DNA of 64,000 bases from contig JAFLCG010000003.1 in NCBI GenBank assembly GCA_017303635.1, forward strand, positions 124,001 through 188,000. Reading direction: 5' to 3'. The notes under the pieces were generated by a model. The model was given only the letters and a program-made list of their open reading frames with translations, was not told the origin of the DNA and ran no database searches. Position 1 is the first letter of the stretch. Each line of letters begins with the position of its first letter. A program made the position numbers and the translations under genes. Source of the DNA: Anaerolineae bacterium. GTDB lineage: Bacteria > Chloroflexota > Anaerolineae > Aggregatilineales > Phototrophicaceae. Below are positions 49,952 to 58,673 of the stretch, piece after piece.

Positions 49952-50610
49952 TGAGGAACCCTACGGAGATTGGTGAATTGGGCGATCAGCGAGCAGATTT
50001 CAACCGTCTATACCGTGAGGGGGCGACCATCCAGGTTCTTGGGGAAGTCATTCCCATCCATGTCGAAATGCTCACGGAGGTCGTCTTGCCGACCGGTCAG
50101 GTCGTAGCCTGTGACCCGTCCTATGGAGACACTATTCCGTTTGTGCAGCACGTCCCGCCGGGGCGTTACCCGGTGAGCATCGCGCTCATCCGGCATCCTC
50201 AGCGCGGTAACCGTCCGCTGGCAGCCCGTTTGCATCTTGCCGAAGGTGAAGTTGTCGAATGGAAGATGGCGCTGCAAGAAGGTCAGGATGCCGTCACCTT
50301 GAAGCCCGGCGAAGAATTCTGTTATGGGGTAGATGCCGGGGTTGGTTGCTTCATGGATGTGAGTGCGGCGCGGCTGAACGCGGACTTGCTTGATCACGAC
50401 GATGGGAGCTATTGGATGGGGCTGGCGGATAAATTATTCACCAGCAATAACGGCCTTTGGATGAATCATGTAGTTGATGCAGCGACTGGGGCGAATATGG
50501 TTGTGTTTGCTTCCGGTTGGGGTGATGGTTGTTATACCACTTTTGAAGGCTGGTCAGCCGATAGGCGGTTATTGTGCTTGCTGACGGATTTCGGCCTGCA
50601 TGATGGTTAG
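49951..50610 (+). CDS. DUF4241-family protein
   Basis: 219 residues. The family pattern is LPTGQVVACDPSYGDTIPFV, VPPGRYPVSIALI, EFCYGVDAGVGCFMDVSAAR, and near the end FASGWGDGCYTTFEGWSADR. DUF4241 proteins occur singly in many bacteria; I know of no activity, though some neighbour toxin-immunity genes. ATG 49951 overlaps the preceding TAA by one base. Frame extends upstream but inside the peptidase gene. Confidence 0.85.
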   Translation: MRNPTEIGELGDQRADFNRLYREGATIQVLGEVIPIHVEMLTEVVLPTGQVVACDPSYGDTIPFVQHVPPGRYPVSIALIRHPQRGNRPLAARLHLAEGEVVEWKMALQEGQDAVTLKPGEEFCYGVDAGVGCFMDVSAARLNADLLDHDDGSYWMGLADKLFTSNNGLWMNHVVDAATGANMVVFASGWGDGCYTTFEGWSADRRLLCLLTDFGLHDG

Positions 50611-50645
50611 CTGAGAGGGACGACCTGGATGGTCGTCCCTCTCAG
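50611..50645. terminator. Perfect 15-bp hairpin between convergent genes
   Basis: CTGAGAGGGACGACC, loop TGGAT, GGTCGTCCCTCTCAG, starting directly after the DUF4241 stop and 12 bases from the end of the convergent oxidoreductase gene. No U-run on either side; nonetheless the best candidate for ending both transcripts. Confidence 0.7.
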
Positions 50646-50656
50646 TGATATGACCG

Positions 50657-52285
50657 CTACACGCTCCGGTCAATCGTATCCAGGCCGGTGGCACCGCTGG
50701 GCCGCGGGGGAGCCACATCCTCGACCTGCGCCACCCCATCCCCATCCACACAGCGGACGGTGAAGGTGTGCAGCCCTTCGCTGAACGGCCAGTCATAGCG
50801 CCAGATCACCCAGGTGGTTTCTGAAAGCGGCTTCCGCAGCAGCGCCGGAGTCCAATCGCCATCGTCCACTTTGATCTCAACCGTGGAGATGCCCCGGTCA
50901 CCCGCATGGGCGATCCCGCCAATCGGGACGAACTGCGCCCCATCCCGCTCGTAAATCGCTTCCGTGGCGATGGTGTCAATCACCGAGGTCGATTTCATCA
51001 GCGCGTCTTTATCCCAGCCGCGCCGTACCCAGTAGCCTTCTTCCCAGGCGGGGATAGCCTCAATGCGCGTGATCCACTTGGGTTGCTTCATGCCGTAGTG
51101 ATTGGGCAGGTAAATCCGCAGCGGGAAGCCATGCTTGACCTCCAGCGGCAGTCCGTCCCAGGCGTAACACAGCATCACCCGGTCATCGTTCATTGCCAGA
51201 TCAATCGAGGTGATCTCGTCAAAGTCATCAGCAGCGGTAATCCGTAAATGTGTGGCTTCCGGCTTCAGGCCGACATCCGCCAGCACATCCTTCAAGCGTG
51301 CACCCGTCCACAAAGTCGTGCCAATCAAGTCGCCGCCGACCCGGTTGGAGATGCAGGCGATGGTCACAAACTGGCTGATCGGCTCATAGTTGCTGCGGAT
51401 CTGGTCGAGCGTCAGGTCAACCGGGTTATCAACCAGCCCGTCGATCTTCAGCGCCCAATCCGCCTCATTGACCGTTGGCGGCACCAGATTGATGTCAATC
51501 CGGTAGTGATCCGCCAGCGGAGTCAGTTCCGGGCGGGTGCCGGGGGCTGCGACGAGCACATCATCCGCATTGGGCAAGGCATTACTCGCCGACCAGGGCT
51601 GTGCGCCTTCCCCTTCCGCCAGGGCGACCGTGATTTCCTGCGGTTTACGACCGTTCAGCAGCACGCCGATGCCGCTGCCCAGCACTGTGATGGCCGCGGT
51701 CGCGCCGCCTACATTGATGAGGAAGCGCCGCCGATCGATCTGCTGCACACTGCCAGAGCCATCTGGACTGGTTTCTGCACCGGCAATCCGGCGGAAAGCC
51801 CATTCCAGCGCCAGTCCCCACAGCACGAACGCCAGCACAATCCAGACGAGGTTCAGGCTGTCATCGGTCAGTGCCGTCCGGTTGACCTGCTGGCTGATGA
51901 GCGCCACGGGCAGACCTACGCCCAGACCAGCGATCAGCCCCGCCGCACCGGGTGTCAGGCGGACGCGCTTGAGCAGTTCAAAGACCACTGCGCCTACCAC
52001 GATGCCCGTCACCAGCATCCCGCCGACGGCCATGATCTGCTCGGCCAGCTTGGCCGTGCTGGAAAGTTCACCGATGTTCAGCGCCGTGATGACGGTGACG
52101 ATGGTATCAATGCCGAAGGTGATGACCGGCCCCGGCAGGACGCGGCCAACCCAGTCAAACATATCAAAGGGGACGAACGGCGTGCCGACCAGCGCCGCAG
52201 CCAGGAAGAAGATAGCGATCAGGGCGGTGACGAGGAAGCCACCGACCAGTGCCCCGGTCAGGAGTCCCGGTCTGGTACGTGCCAT
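50657..52285 (-). CDS. Membrane-anchored molybdopterin oxidoreductase (sulfite oxidase/YedY-like)
   Basis: 542 residues. Five membrane helices (about 8-33, 50-70, 83-105, 113-131, 145-165) precede an internal twin-arginine motif RRRFLI (185-190) and a sixth helix (NVGGATAAITVLGSGIGVLL), after which the sulfite-oxidase-type molybdenum domain lies outside the cell. The Moco region includes FVTIACISNRVGGDLIGTTL with the Cys ligand near 315, ADDFDEITSIDLAM and HGFPLRIYLPNHYGMKQPKW. A Mo-co dimerisation domain ends it (GDRGISTVEIKVDDGDW). Substrate may be sulfite or an oxidised organic compound. Haem or DoxX partners are not next to it. Confidence 0.9.
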   Translation of the reverse strand: MARTRPGLLTGALVGGFLVTALIAIFFLAAALVGTPFVPFDMFDWVGRVLPGPVITFGIDTIVTVITALNIGELSSTAKLAEQIMAVGGMLVTGIVVGAVVFELLKRVRLTPGAAGLIAGLGVGLPVALISQQVNRTALTDDSLNLVWIVLAFVLWGLALEWAFRRIAGAETSPDGSGSVQQIDRRRFLINVGGATAAITVLGSGIGVLLNGRKPQEITVALAEGEGAQPWSASNALPNADDVLVAAPGTRPELTPLADHYRIDINLVPPTVNEADWALKIDGLVDNPVDLTLDQIRSNYEPISQFVTIACISNRVGGDLIGTTLWTGARLKDVLADVGLKPEATHLRITAADDFDEITSIDLAMNDDRVMLCYAWDGLPLEVKHGFPLRIYLPNHYGMKQPKWITRIEAIPAWEEGYWVRRGWDKDALMKSTSVIDTIATEAIYERDGAQFVPIGGIAHAGDRGISTVEIKVDDGDWTPALLRKPLSETTWVIWRYDWPFSEGLHTFTVRCVDGDGVAQVEDVAPPRPSGATGLDTIDRSV

Positions 52286-52386
52286 ACGTAAAGGCCTTTC
52301 AAAGCATAGAACTCTCTATAGGTACGTGCTTGAGCGTAGTCTGGATTTCTTGCGAGAATGTTACGGGAAGATGAGGAGTCGGAATC

Positions 52387-52423
52387 AAACAACGGGCGGC
52401 CTGGATAAGGCCGCCCGTTGTTT
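52387..52423 (-). terminator. Intrinsic terminator after the C11 peptidase gene
   Basis: AACGGGCGGCC (52391-52401), 7-base loop, GGCCGCCCGTT (52409-52419), extended by CAAA/TTTG pairing outside. It lies 27 bases past the stop codon of the minus-strand gene; the U-run on that strand is short (GTTTG). Confidence 0.8.
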
Positions 52424-52450
52424 TGGCTACTCGAACGATGGGGGGAGGGG

Positions 52451-55400
52451 TTAGTCTTCAACCTCGATGTTGAAGCTGTCCACCATCACCCGGAAAGTCG
52501 TATCGAACAGGTCATTGAACTCATCTTCCGGCGCTTCGAACCACCAGACGTAACCGGTGTCGTTTTCACCAATGCTGGTGTAGACCCGTCCAACGAAGCC
52601 ATTCCGGCGGTAGGTGGTCACTTCCCAGGTCTCATTTTCGCCGTAGTAGGTTTCGCTGTCCACCACTTCAAAGCCGCGCTGATCTTCGACATAGGTTTCG
52701 ATGAAGGCATCGCGCAGATCTTCCGCCGTGTCTTCCCGATCCGGGTAAGCGGTGACCGCTGCAAAGATCGGGCTGCTGCTGTCATCATCCGGCGAGTAGA
52801 ACCAGATGCTGCCCGTGTCCTCGCGCTCGCCACCCGGCATCCAGGTGGTCGGCACCGAGTAGCGGGTGTCCGCGTCATAGGTATCGCGCTGCCAGCGTCC
52901 GGTATCGCCTTCGTCCCAGGCTGCCGGGTCGAAGAAGACCACGTCATTCAGCATCAGTTCGAAGAGTTCATCAGTCCGGTCTTCATCCAGCGCCTCGGAA
53001 GCGAAGACCAGACCCAGTTCCAGGTCTTCCAGATAGATGACAAAACCACGACCGGCGAATTCATCATCGTCCCCGTTGGTATAGGTGTAGGTGAATTCGA
53101 GGCCATCTTTGTCTCCGTAAGTGGCTTCCTCAAAGCGGCGGTCATACTCGGTGCCGAATGGATCGAGCGCCTGCCGGGCGATGCTCTCCAGATCTTCTGG
53201 ATCATCCACCTCAAAGACCGGGTAGACGAACAGGTATTCCTCGCCGTTCTTGCTGGCTTGCAGGAAGGGGCCATCCGGGAAGTAATCCATCGCACTGAAG
53301 TCATCCGGGCGCTGGACCAGGAAACCCCAATCCGTGTCCAGATAACCCACCGTTTCCGGATTCACGCCGTCGTTATTGACCGTCACCCGGGTGGAGTTGA
53401 AGCCGGTCGCACCACCAAACGCTTCGATCAGGAAGCCGAGGTTGTATTCACCTTCGGGCGCGGGTTCCTGGCTCCAGCTCAAACCGTCTTCCGTCCACTG
53501 GTAAGTGGTACCCGGCTGAGTCTGGACGATACCATCCGGGGAAACAATCGAGCGGTAGGTCTGGAATTCGCCACCCTCTTCCAGACGGATCGAAGCCAGT
53601 GCGTTAGTCCCTTCCTGCCGGGAGACTGCACTGGAAACACGGTTATCATCACCAAAAATCAGGGTCACATCCACCCACTCATCGCTGCCCGGTGGATGAT
53701 ACCGCCCGGCCAGTGAATAGATGTCGTCGTTGAGCAGGACCAGTTCAAAGTCGCTGGTCTGACCATCACTCACCATCGACAGTTCGACATTCCAGGTGAA
53801 GGTGAAGTCATCCACGCCGGGTGCCCAGAAGTTAATCCGATCTACCACCCCGTCTTCGACCACCGTTGTGACGATCAGCGACGAGTCCAGGCGCAGGCTG
53901 CTGCCGTCCGGTTGGATCTGGTCAACTGTGAAGATGCCCTGGCTGATATTCCGTCCGGTGACTTCCATACCGACCTTGAATGGCACATTGGCATTGCCTT
54001 CAGATGGGAACAGGTTGGTGATGGTCACTTCCGGCACGATGCTCGGCGCGTCTACCGGGGAAAGCGGCGGCGCACCCTGCACCCCGCCTGCCGGGGCGCG
54101 TACCCCACGGACTCCGCCGCCTGCGCTGACATTGCCAAAGTAATTCCGCAGCACCAGCGACCAGCTTTCCAGTGGGTTTTCCTGGAAGTAATTGGATTGG
54201 AAATCTGAACTGCGGGAGGGGAAGTAGATATTGTAGTAGCTGCTGAAGCGATCCAGCTGCTGGCCCGCCGTCGCATACAAACGAATGTCGTTGAGCGAGC
54301 GCAGCACATCTTCCGCCGCATCGCGCAGGTCTTCATCCCGCGTGTTATCCACCACGCCCTGCATGAAGCTGCCCAGGTCAATGTTGGTGGCCGGACCGAA
54401 TTGGTCTTCCGGCAGGAAGAACGAATAGGTGTAGGTATTGGAGCGCACCTGCCCGAACAGTGAGACATAGGCTTGCGGCTGGGCATTGAAGACAGCGGCG
54501 AAGTTATCCATCGCCTCGACCACCGTCCCCATTTCGCGCAGGTCAGTCACCGCTGCACCCAGGACCGGGGCGGTATCCGGCGAAAGCTGCTGCATATCCT
54601 GCATGTACTTATCCACCAGCAGGCGGCCCAGATCCGGGATGGGGATCTCCGGGTCACGGTTGAGCGCCCGCGTCAGCAAGTCCATATCAAAGCTGGGGTT
54701 GAGCGTGATTTCCGGCGAGCTGATGACGTAATCAAAATACGGGGACATCGCTGCATAATATTCGACGCTGCTCATCAAACAGGCATCGTTAATCAGCAGG
54801 TCAAAACGGTCGATGCCTGTCTGCTGGAGCGCCCCCTGGAAAACCGCCTGCAATTCCGGCATGTTCAGGATGCCGCGTCCGGTTGTGTCGTCGGTGACGA
54901 TACCCGACCACGCGCCACCATGATCGTTGAGGGAGATGGCGTAACGCTGCGCCGGGTAAGTCTGAATACCCCAGACGAGGAAATCCAGCAAGTTCTGCCC
55001 GTAGCTGGTATCCAGTTCGCCCAGGCTGGCAATCTCACGCGTATCAATCGTCGGCGGATACTGGAACGCGGCATCACCCGTGCGGTCGCGCCCGACTTCA
55101 AACAGGCGCGTATCCGTCCAGTTGCCGTTGGAGCGGTCAAAACCGGGTGCGCGGTCGATGAGCGCCACGATGCGGACGCGGTCGTTACTGCCGCCAGCCC
55201 GCTCGAACTCATCCAGGTCATTGATGAGTCCATCTTCCAGGTTGTTATCCGCGCCCATGTAGACCAGCACCGTCCATTCGGCGATGCTCGGCGTGGGGTT
55301 CATGACTGGGTAGCCAGCCGCCACCGGGTTGGAGACAACCGTGTCACCTGCATCAGCAACAATCCCGCCACCGCCGCCGCTCACCTTGATCGAGAGTTCA

Positions 55401-56473
55401 AACTCGCCTTCGGTGTTGCCTTCTTCAAAGCCGTATCGTGTGACGATGACCGAGTAATCTCCGGCGGCAGCCTCTGCATATTCCAGCGCCGCGTCGAAAG
55501 TGCCTTGCTCCCGGTCATCATTTTCAGCCACCAGGTCTTCGCCCTGGAACAAGCCGATGTACAGGTCAAGGTCGCCGCTGGTGGCGCGGGTCTCAATGCT
55601 GATGGTATCGCCTTCATTCACCCCTTCAATCGGGAATTCGGCGAAGTATTCGCGGTCGGTGATTTCACCGGAGAGGATTTCTTCGTTATCCTGCGTTTCG
55701 ACCACCGGCGTAGTGCCGCCGCCGTCGCCTTCATTCAATTCCAGCGTAAACGGCCCGGCAGTATAGCCAAAAACACCGATCAGGTAGTCGCCGTTGGCGG
55801 GCAGGACCGCTTCGATGTAGCTGTTGAGGTTGTTCTTTTCGATGTCGTCGTTTTCGGCAATCGTATCGCCGTTGATGTCTGCCAGGATCGCGTACGGGTC
55901 GATCTCATCACTGGTGACACTGATGGTGACGGTATCGCCGGCCCGCCCGCTGAAGGTATAGACAACCGGGGTTTCCAGGTCGATGGCTTCGCCCTCAACC
56001 GTGTCGCCATATCCCAGTTCAGTGACATCCTCACTGCCACTGGAACTATTGGAATTATTCGAACTGCTCGAACTGCTGCCCCCTGAACGTCCTTCTTCCA
56101 GCGTCAGGGTATAGTTGCCCCGGTCATATGCGCGGACGAGGATGTAATAGGTGCCGCTTTCCGGTAGCTCAAAATCCTCTATCAGGGCGTTGAGGTTGTT
56201 CTGGCTGATGTCATCATTTTCAGCCAGCAAATCCAGCTCTTCATTGCCCAGTTGAATGTAGACATCGGTATCGTCGCTTTCGGCGCTGATGGTGATCTCG
56301 TCACCCCGGCGGCCTTCAAAGACGTACCAGTGCTGGGTATCCGAATTGCGGATACGGCCTTCAAAGGTATCCCCATATTCAATCGTTTCGGCATCTTCCT
56401 GGGCCAGCGAGAGCGCTGGAGTCAGCGTCATCAGGGCTAAAATAAGCCCCAGTATCGCTAATCGAATCCGCAT
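52451..56473 (-). CDS. Exported peptidase C11 (clostripain-like) with PPC domains
   Basis: 1340 residues. Signal peptide RLAILGLILALMTLTPALSLA|Q. Three bacterial pre-peptidase C-terminal (PPC) domains lie at about 25-130, 150-250 and 262-365 (GDTFEGRIRNSDTQHWYVFE; GRAGDTVTISVTS), the first two joined by a Ser/Asn linker. The C11 catalytic domain starts WTVLVYMGADNNLEDGLIND near 400, with His about 516 in ISLNDHGGAW and Cys about 563 in LLINDACLMSS. A C-terminal part of about 550 residues holds Ig-like and repeated DUF-type domains with many Asp/Glu. Clostripain relatives cut after basic residues. No anchor is seen. Its position in the surface-protein-rich region suggests a role in surface protein maturation; this is inference. 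Confidence 0.9.
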   Translation of the reverse strand: MRIRLAILGLILALMTLTPALSLAQEDAETIEYGDTFEGRIRNSDTQHWYVFEGRRGDEITISAESDDTDVYIQLGNEELDLLAENDDISQNNLNALIEDFELPESGTYYILVRAYDRGNYTLTLEEGRSGGSSSSSSNNSNSSSGSEDVTELGYGDTVEGEAIDLETPVVYTFSGRAGDTVTISVTSDEIDPYAILADINGDTIAENDDIEKNNLNSYIEAVLPANGDYLIGVFGYTAGPFTLELNEGDGGGTTPVVETQDNEEILSGEITDREYFAEFPIEGVNEGDTISIETRATSGDLDLYIGLFQGEDLVAENDDREQGTFDAALEYAEAAAGDYSVIVTRYGFEEGNTEGEFELSIKVSGGGGGIVADAGDTVVSNPVAAGYPVMNPTPSIAEWTVLVYMGADNNLEDGLINDLDEFERAGGSNDRVRIVALIDRAPGFDRSNGNWTDTRLFEVGRDRTGDAAFQYPPTIDTREIASLGELDTSYGQNLLDFLVWGIQTYPAQRYAISLNDHGGAWSGIVTDDTTGRGILNMPELQAVFQGALQQTGIDRFDLLINDACLMSSVEYYAAMSPYFDYVISSPEITLNPSFDMDLLTRALNRDPEIPIPDLGRLLVDKYMQDMQQLSPDTAPVLGAAVTDLREMGTVVEAMDNFAAVFNAQPQAYVSLFGQVRSNTYTYSFFLPEDQFGPATNIDLGSFMQGVVDNTRDEDLRDAAEDVLRSLNDIRLYATAGQQLDRFSSYYNIYFPSRSSDFQSNYFQENPLESWSLVLRNYFGNVSAGGGVRGVRAPAGGVQGAPPLSPVDAPSIVPEVTITNLFPSEGNANVPFKVGMEVTGRNISQGIFTVDQIQPDGSSLRLDSSLIVTTVVEDGVVDRINFWAPGVDDFTFTWNVELSMVSDGQTSDFELVLLNDDIYSLAGRYHPPGSDEWVDVTLIFGDDNRVSSAVSRQEGTNALASIRLEEGGEFQTYRSIVSPDGIVQTQPGTTYQWTEDGLSWSQEPAPEGEYNLGFLIEAFGGATGFNSTRVTVNNDGVNPETVGYLDTDWGFLVQRPDDFSAMDYFPDGPFLQASKNGEEYLFVYPVFEVDDPEDLESIARQALDPFGTEYDRRFEEATYGDKDGLEFTYTYTNGDDDEFAGRGFVIYLEDLELGLVFASEALDEDRTDELFELMLNDVVFFDPAAWDEGDTGRWQRDTYDADTRYSVPTTWMPGGEREDTGSIWFYSPDDDSSSPIFAAVTAYPDREDTAEDLRDAFIETYVEDQRGFEVVDSETYYGENETWEVTTYRRNGFVGRVYTSIGENDTGYVWWFEAPEDEFNDLFDTTFRVMVDSFNIEVED

Positions 56474-56629
56474 CAGAGTTTCCTCCCGGTGGCTTGGTTC
56501 CGGCGTTGTGCTTCTGCTTTGAATTGACTATACCCTGAATCGAATTGCGGGGAAACTCGGAGCACTGGAGTCAAGGCATCCGAGGCTCACTCTGGTACAC
56601 TACCTGCGCTGGTGATCACAGGGTGAGCG

Positions 56630-57517
56630 ATGTGCACTTTTGAGAGATTTCTGACCGCGATCAAGAGGCTGGGGCCGTTGCTTTTAGCGTTGCCGTTAAC
56701 GCTGCCGTTAACGCTGCTGGCGGCATGCGATACGCTGGCCGCGCCCACCGTGACTCCGCAATCTACCTTATCCGGGCCGACCATCGAACCCAGTCCTCAG
56801 GTTGCCCAGCCCAACCCCTTTGAAATGGTGCCGGATGAATTTATCGGCGTGAATGACCCGACGGCAGCAGCCATGGCCCCGGACTCGGCGCTGCCGCCCA
56901 TGCTCAACCCGGCCAGCACACCGGACGGCATCCGTCAGCCGGTGGAGATCGTGGCCGAAGATGGCGCGATGCTCACGGGCGATCTCTACCTGATGCCCGG
57001 TGACCGACGGCCGGGGGTATTGCTGCTGGCGCAGGATCACCTCTTCTGGGGAGACTATCCGCTCAAGCTGGTCGATGCCGGGTTCACCGTCCTGGTGATG
57101 GATATGCGCTCGACCGATGTCATCGGCGCGCTGCCCGATTTTGAAGTGATGCTCCGTTCGCTCAGCAGCGGTCTCGCCCAGCCCGACCGCCTGGCCGTCA
57201 TCGGCTCCAATATGGGCGCGGATCTGGCGCTGTTTGGCTGCGGTGCCGAATTACTGTGTGATGCCGCTGTGCTCCTGAGTCCGGCGGGCTTGCTCGATGC
57301 CGTGACCGCGATGGGTAACTATGGGGATCGCCCCATTCTGTTGACCGCCAGCGATGAAGATACCGCCGCCTTTGCCGCTATCGCTGCCCTTCAAGCGGCT
57401 GCGCTGGGTGAGGTACTCTTTCAACCGCTGACGGGCGCAGGCACCGGGACTGATATGCTCTTTACCCGGCCTGACCTGGGCGATCTGATTATTCAGTGGT
57501 TACAGCAGCGCGTGTAG
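56630..57517 (+). CDS. Lipoprotein with a catalytically altered alpha/beta-hydrolase domain
   Basis: 295 residues. Lipoprotein signal LPLTLPLTLLAAC with Cys33 as the expected lipid-bearing residue, then a Pro/Thr/Ser-rich linker. The alpha/beta hydrolase region (about 100-290) follows the dienelactone hydrolase order: GVLLLAQDHLFWGDYPLKLV, GFTVLVMDMRS, then the nucleophile elbow RLAVIGSNMGADLAL. The elbow position that should be Ser is Asn (G-S-N-M-G). PILLTASDEDTAA provides the Asp region. It is therefore probably not an esterase, unless the neighbouring Ser takes over. It lies 19 bases before a GT4 glycosyltransferase gene. Confidence 0.8.
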   Translation: MCTFERFLTAIKRLGPLLLALPLTLPLTLLAACDTLAAPTVTPQSTLSGPTIEPSPQVAQPNPFEMVPDEFIGVNDPTAAAMAPDSALPPMLNPASTPDGIRQPVEIVAEDGAMLTGDLYLMPGDRRPGVLLLAQDHLFWGDYPLKLVDAGFTVLVMDMRSTDVIGALPDFEVMLRSLSSGLAQPDRLAVIGSNMGADLALFGCGAELLCDAAVLLSPAGLLDAVTAMGNYGDRPILLTASDEDTAAFAAIAALQAAALGEVLFQPLTGAGTGTDMLFTRPDLGDLIIQWLQQRV

Positions 57518-57536
57518 GAAATGCAGGTGTGATGGC

Positions 57537-58661
57537 ATGAAGATCGGCATTCTCAGCGGGACTTTTCACCCGGAAGTCGGTGGCCCACCAACGTATCTGG
57601 TTGCCCTGCTGCCGGATTTACAGCGGCGCGGGCATGAGATCCGCGTGGTTTGCTATGGCGATGCCCCGCCCCATGACTATGGTTATCCGGTGCAGCGTAT
57701 CTCCCGGCGGGCTTCGGTGCCGCTGCGCCTGGTCGCGTATCTGCGCGCTGCCCTGGACTTGACTCGCTGGTGTGATGTCCTCTATGTGCAGGGCTATGTA
57801 TTTCCCTTGCTGCTGCTCAAGCCATTATTCCGTAAACGCGTCGTCACCAAGGTCGTGGGGGATTTTTCCTGGGAGTACGCCCGACGCCATGGGCTGACGG
57901 AACTGGATGTGACCGCGTTTCAATCCGCCCCCCATTCACTGAAGCTGCGCGTGCTGCGCGCCGTCTATCACGCGGCGCTGCGCCTCTCGGATGCGGTCAT
58001 CGGCCCCAGCGACCATATTGCCAGTCTGGTCCGCGCCTGGGGGGTAACGCCTGAACGCATTCACGTCGTCCATAATGCCATTCCGGATAGCGGCCTGCGC
58101 CTGGTCGAACGGGCCGCGCTGCGCCGTGAACTCGGCCTGCCGATCGATCAACCCCTCTTAGCCTGGGTAGGCCGCCTGATTAACATCAAAGGGCCGGAAG
58201 TCGCCATCGCGGCCTTAGCCCATGTGCCGGATGCCGTGCTGGTGATGGTCGGAGAGGGAGGGTTGCGCCCTGACCTTGAAGCCCTCGCCGCCGCCTATCC
58301 CGGACGTGTTCGTTTCACCGGGCCACAAGACCATGACCAAGTGCTCAAGCTCATCCGGGCCGCCGATGTGTTCGTCCTCAGCAGTTACACCGAAGGCCTC
58401 TCGCATGTGCTGCTGGAATCGCTCTCTGTCGGCACCCCGGCAGTGGCGACCGCTGTGGGCGGCAACCCCGAAGTGCTGACCGATGGTGTGAACGGCTTGC
58501 TGGTGCCGCCCGGCTCACCCACTGACCTGGCTGCGGCGATCAGACGCCTGCTCCAGGACCCTGACTTGAACGCTCGCCTGACCGCCGGGGCGCTTCGCCG
58601 GGGTGAGGACTTCAGTTGGTCACGTACCGTCGAGCGCACCGAGGCGCTGCTGCGCCCCTGA
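57537..58661 (+). CDS. Glycosyltransferase family 4
   Basis: 374 residues, GT-B fold. N-terminal opening GTFHPEVGGPPTYLVALLPD, with the acceptor-binding loop GDFSWEYARRHG. The C-terminal domain starts LLAWVGRLINIKGPEVAIAA and contains the donor-binding EGLSHVLLESLSVGTPAVAT (E-x7-E motif). It transfers a sugar from a nucleotide sugar to a glycan or lipid acceptor at the cytoplasmic face of the membrane. Acceptor unknown. Probably co-transcribed with the preceding lipoprotein gene. Confidence 0.93.
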   Translation: MKIGILSGTFHPEVGGPPTYLVALLPDLQRRGHEIRVVCYGDAPPHDYGYPVQRISRRASVPLRLVAYLRAALDLTRWCDVLYVQGYVFPLLLLKPLFRKRVVTKVVGDFSWEYARRHGLTELDVTAFQSAPHSLKLRVLRAVYHAALRLSDAVIGPSDHIASLVRAWGVTPERIHVVHNAIPDSGLRLVERAALRRELGLPIDQPLLAWVGRLINIKGPEVAIAALAHVPDAVLVMVGEGGLRPDLEALAAAYPGRVRFTGPQDHDQVLKLIRAADVFVLSSYTEGLSHVLLESLSVGTPAVATAVGGNPEVLTDGVNGLLVPPGSPTDLAAAIRRLLQDPDLNARLTAGALRRGEDFSWSRTVERTEALLRP

Positions 58662-58673
58662 AATCCCTATCCC

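Noticed and set aside
52418..56086. Long plus-strand frames of 432 and 537 codons
   Set aside because: Antisense to the C11 peptidase gene, which has a signal peptide, named domains and catalytic residues.
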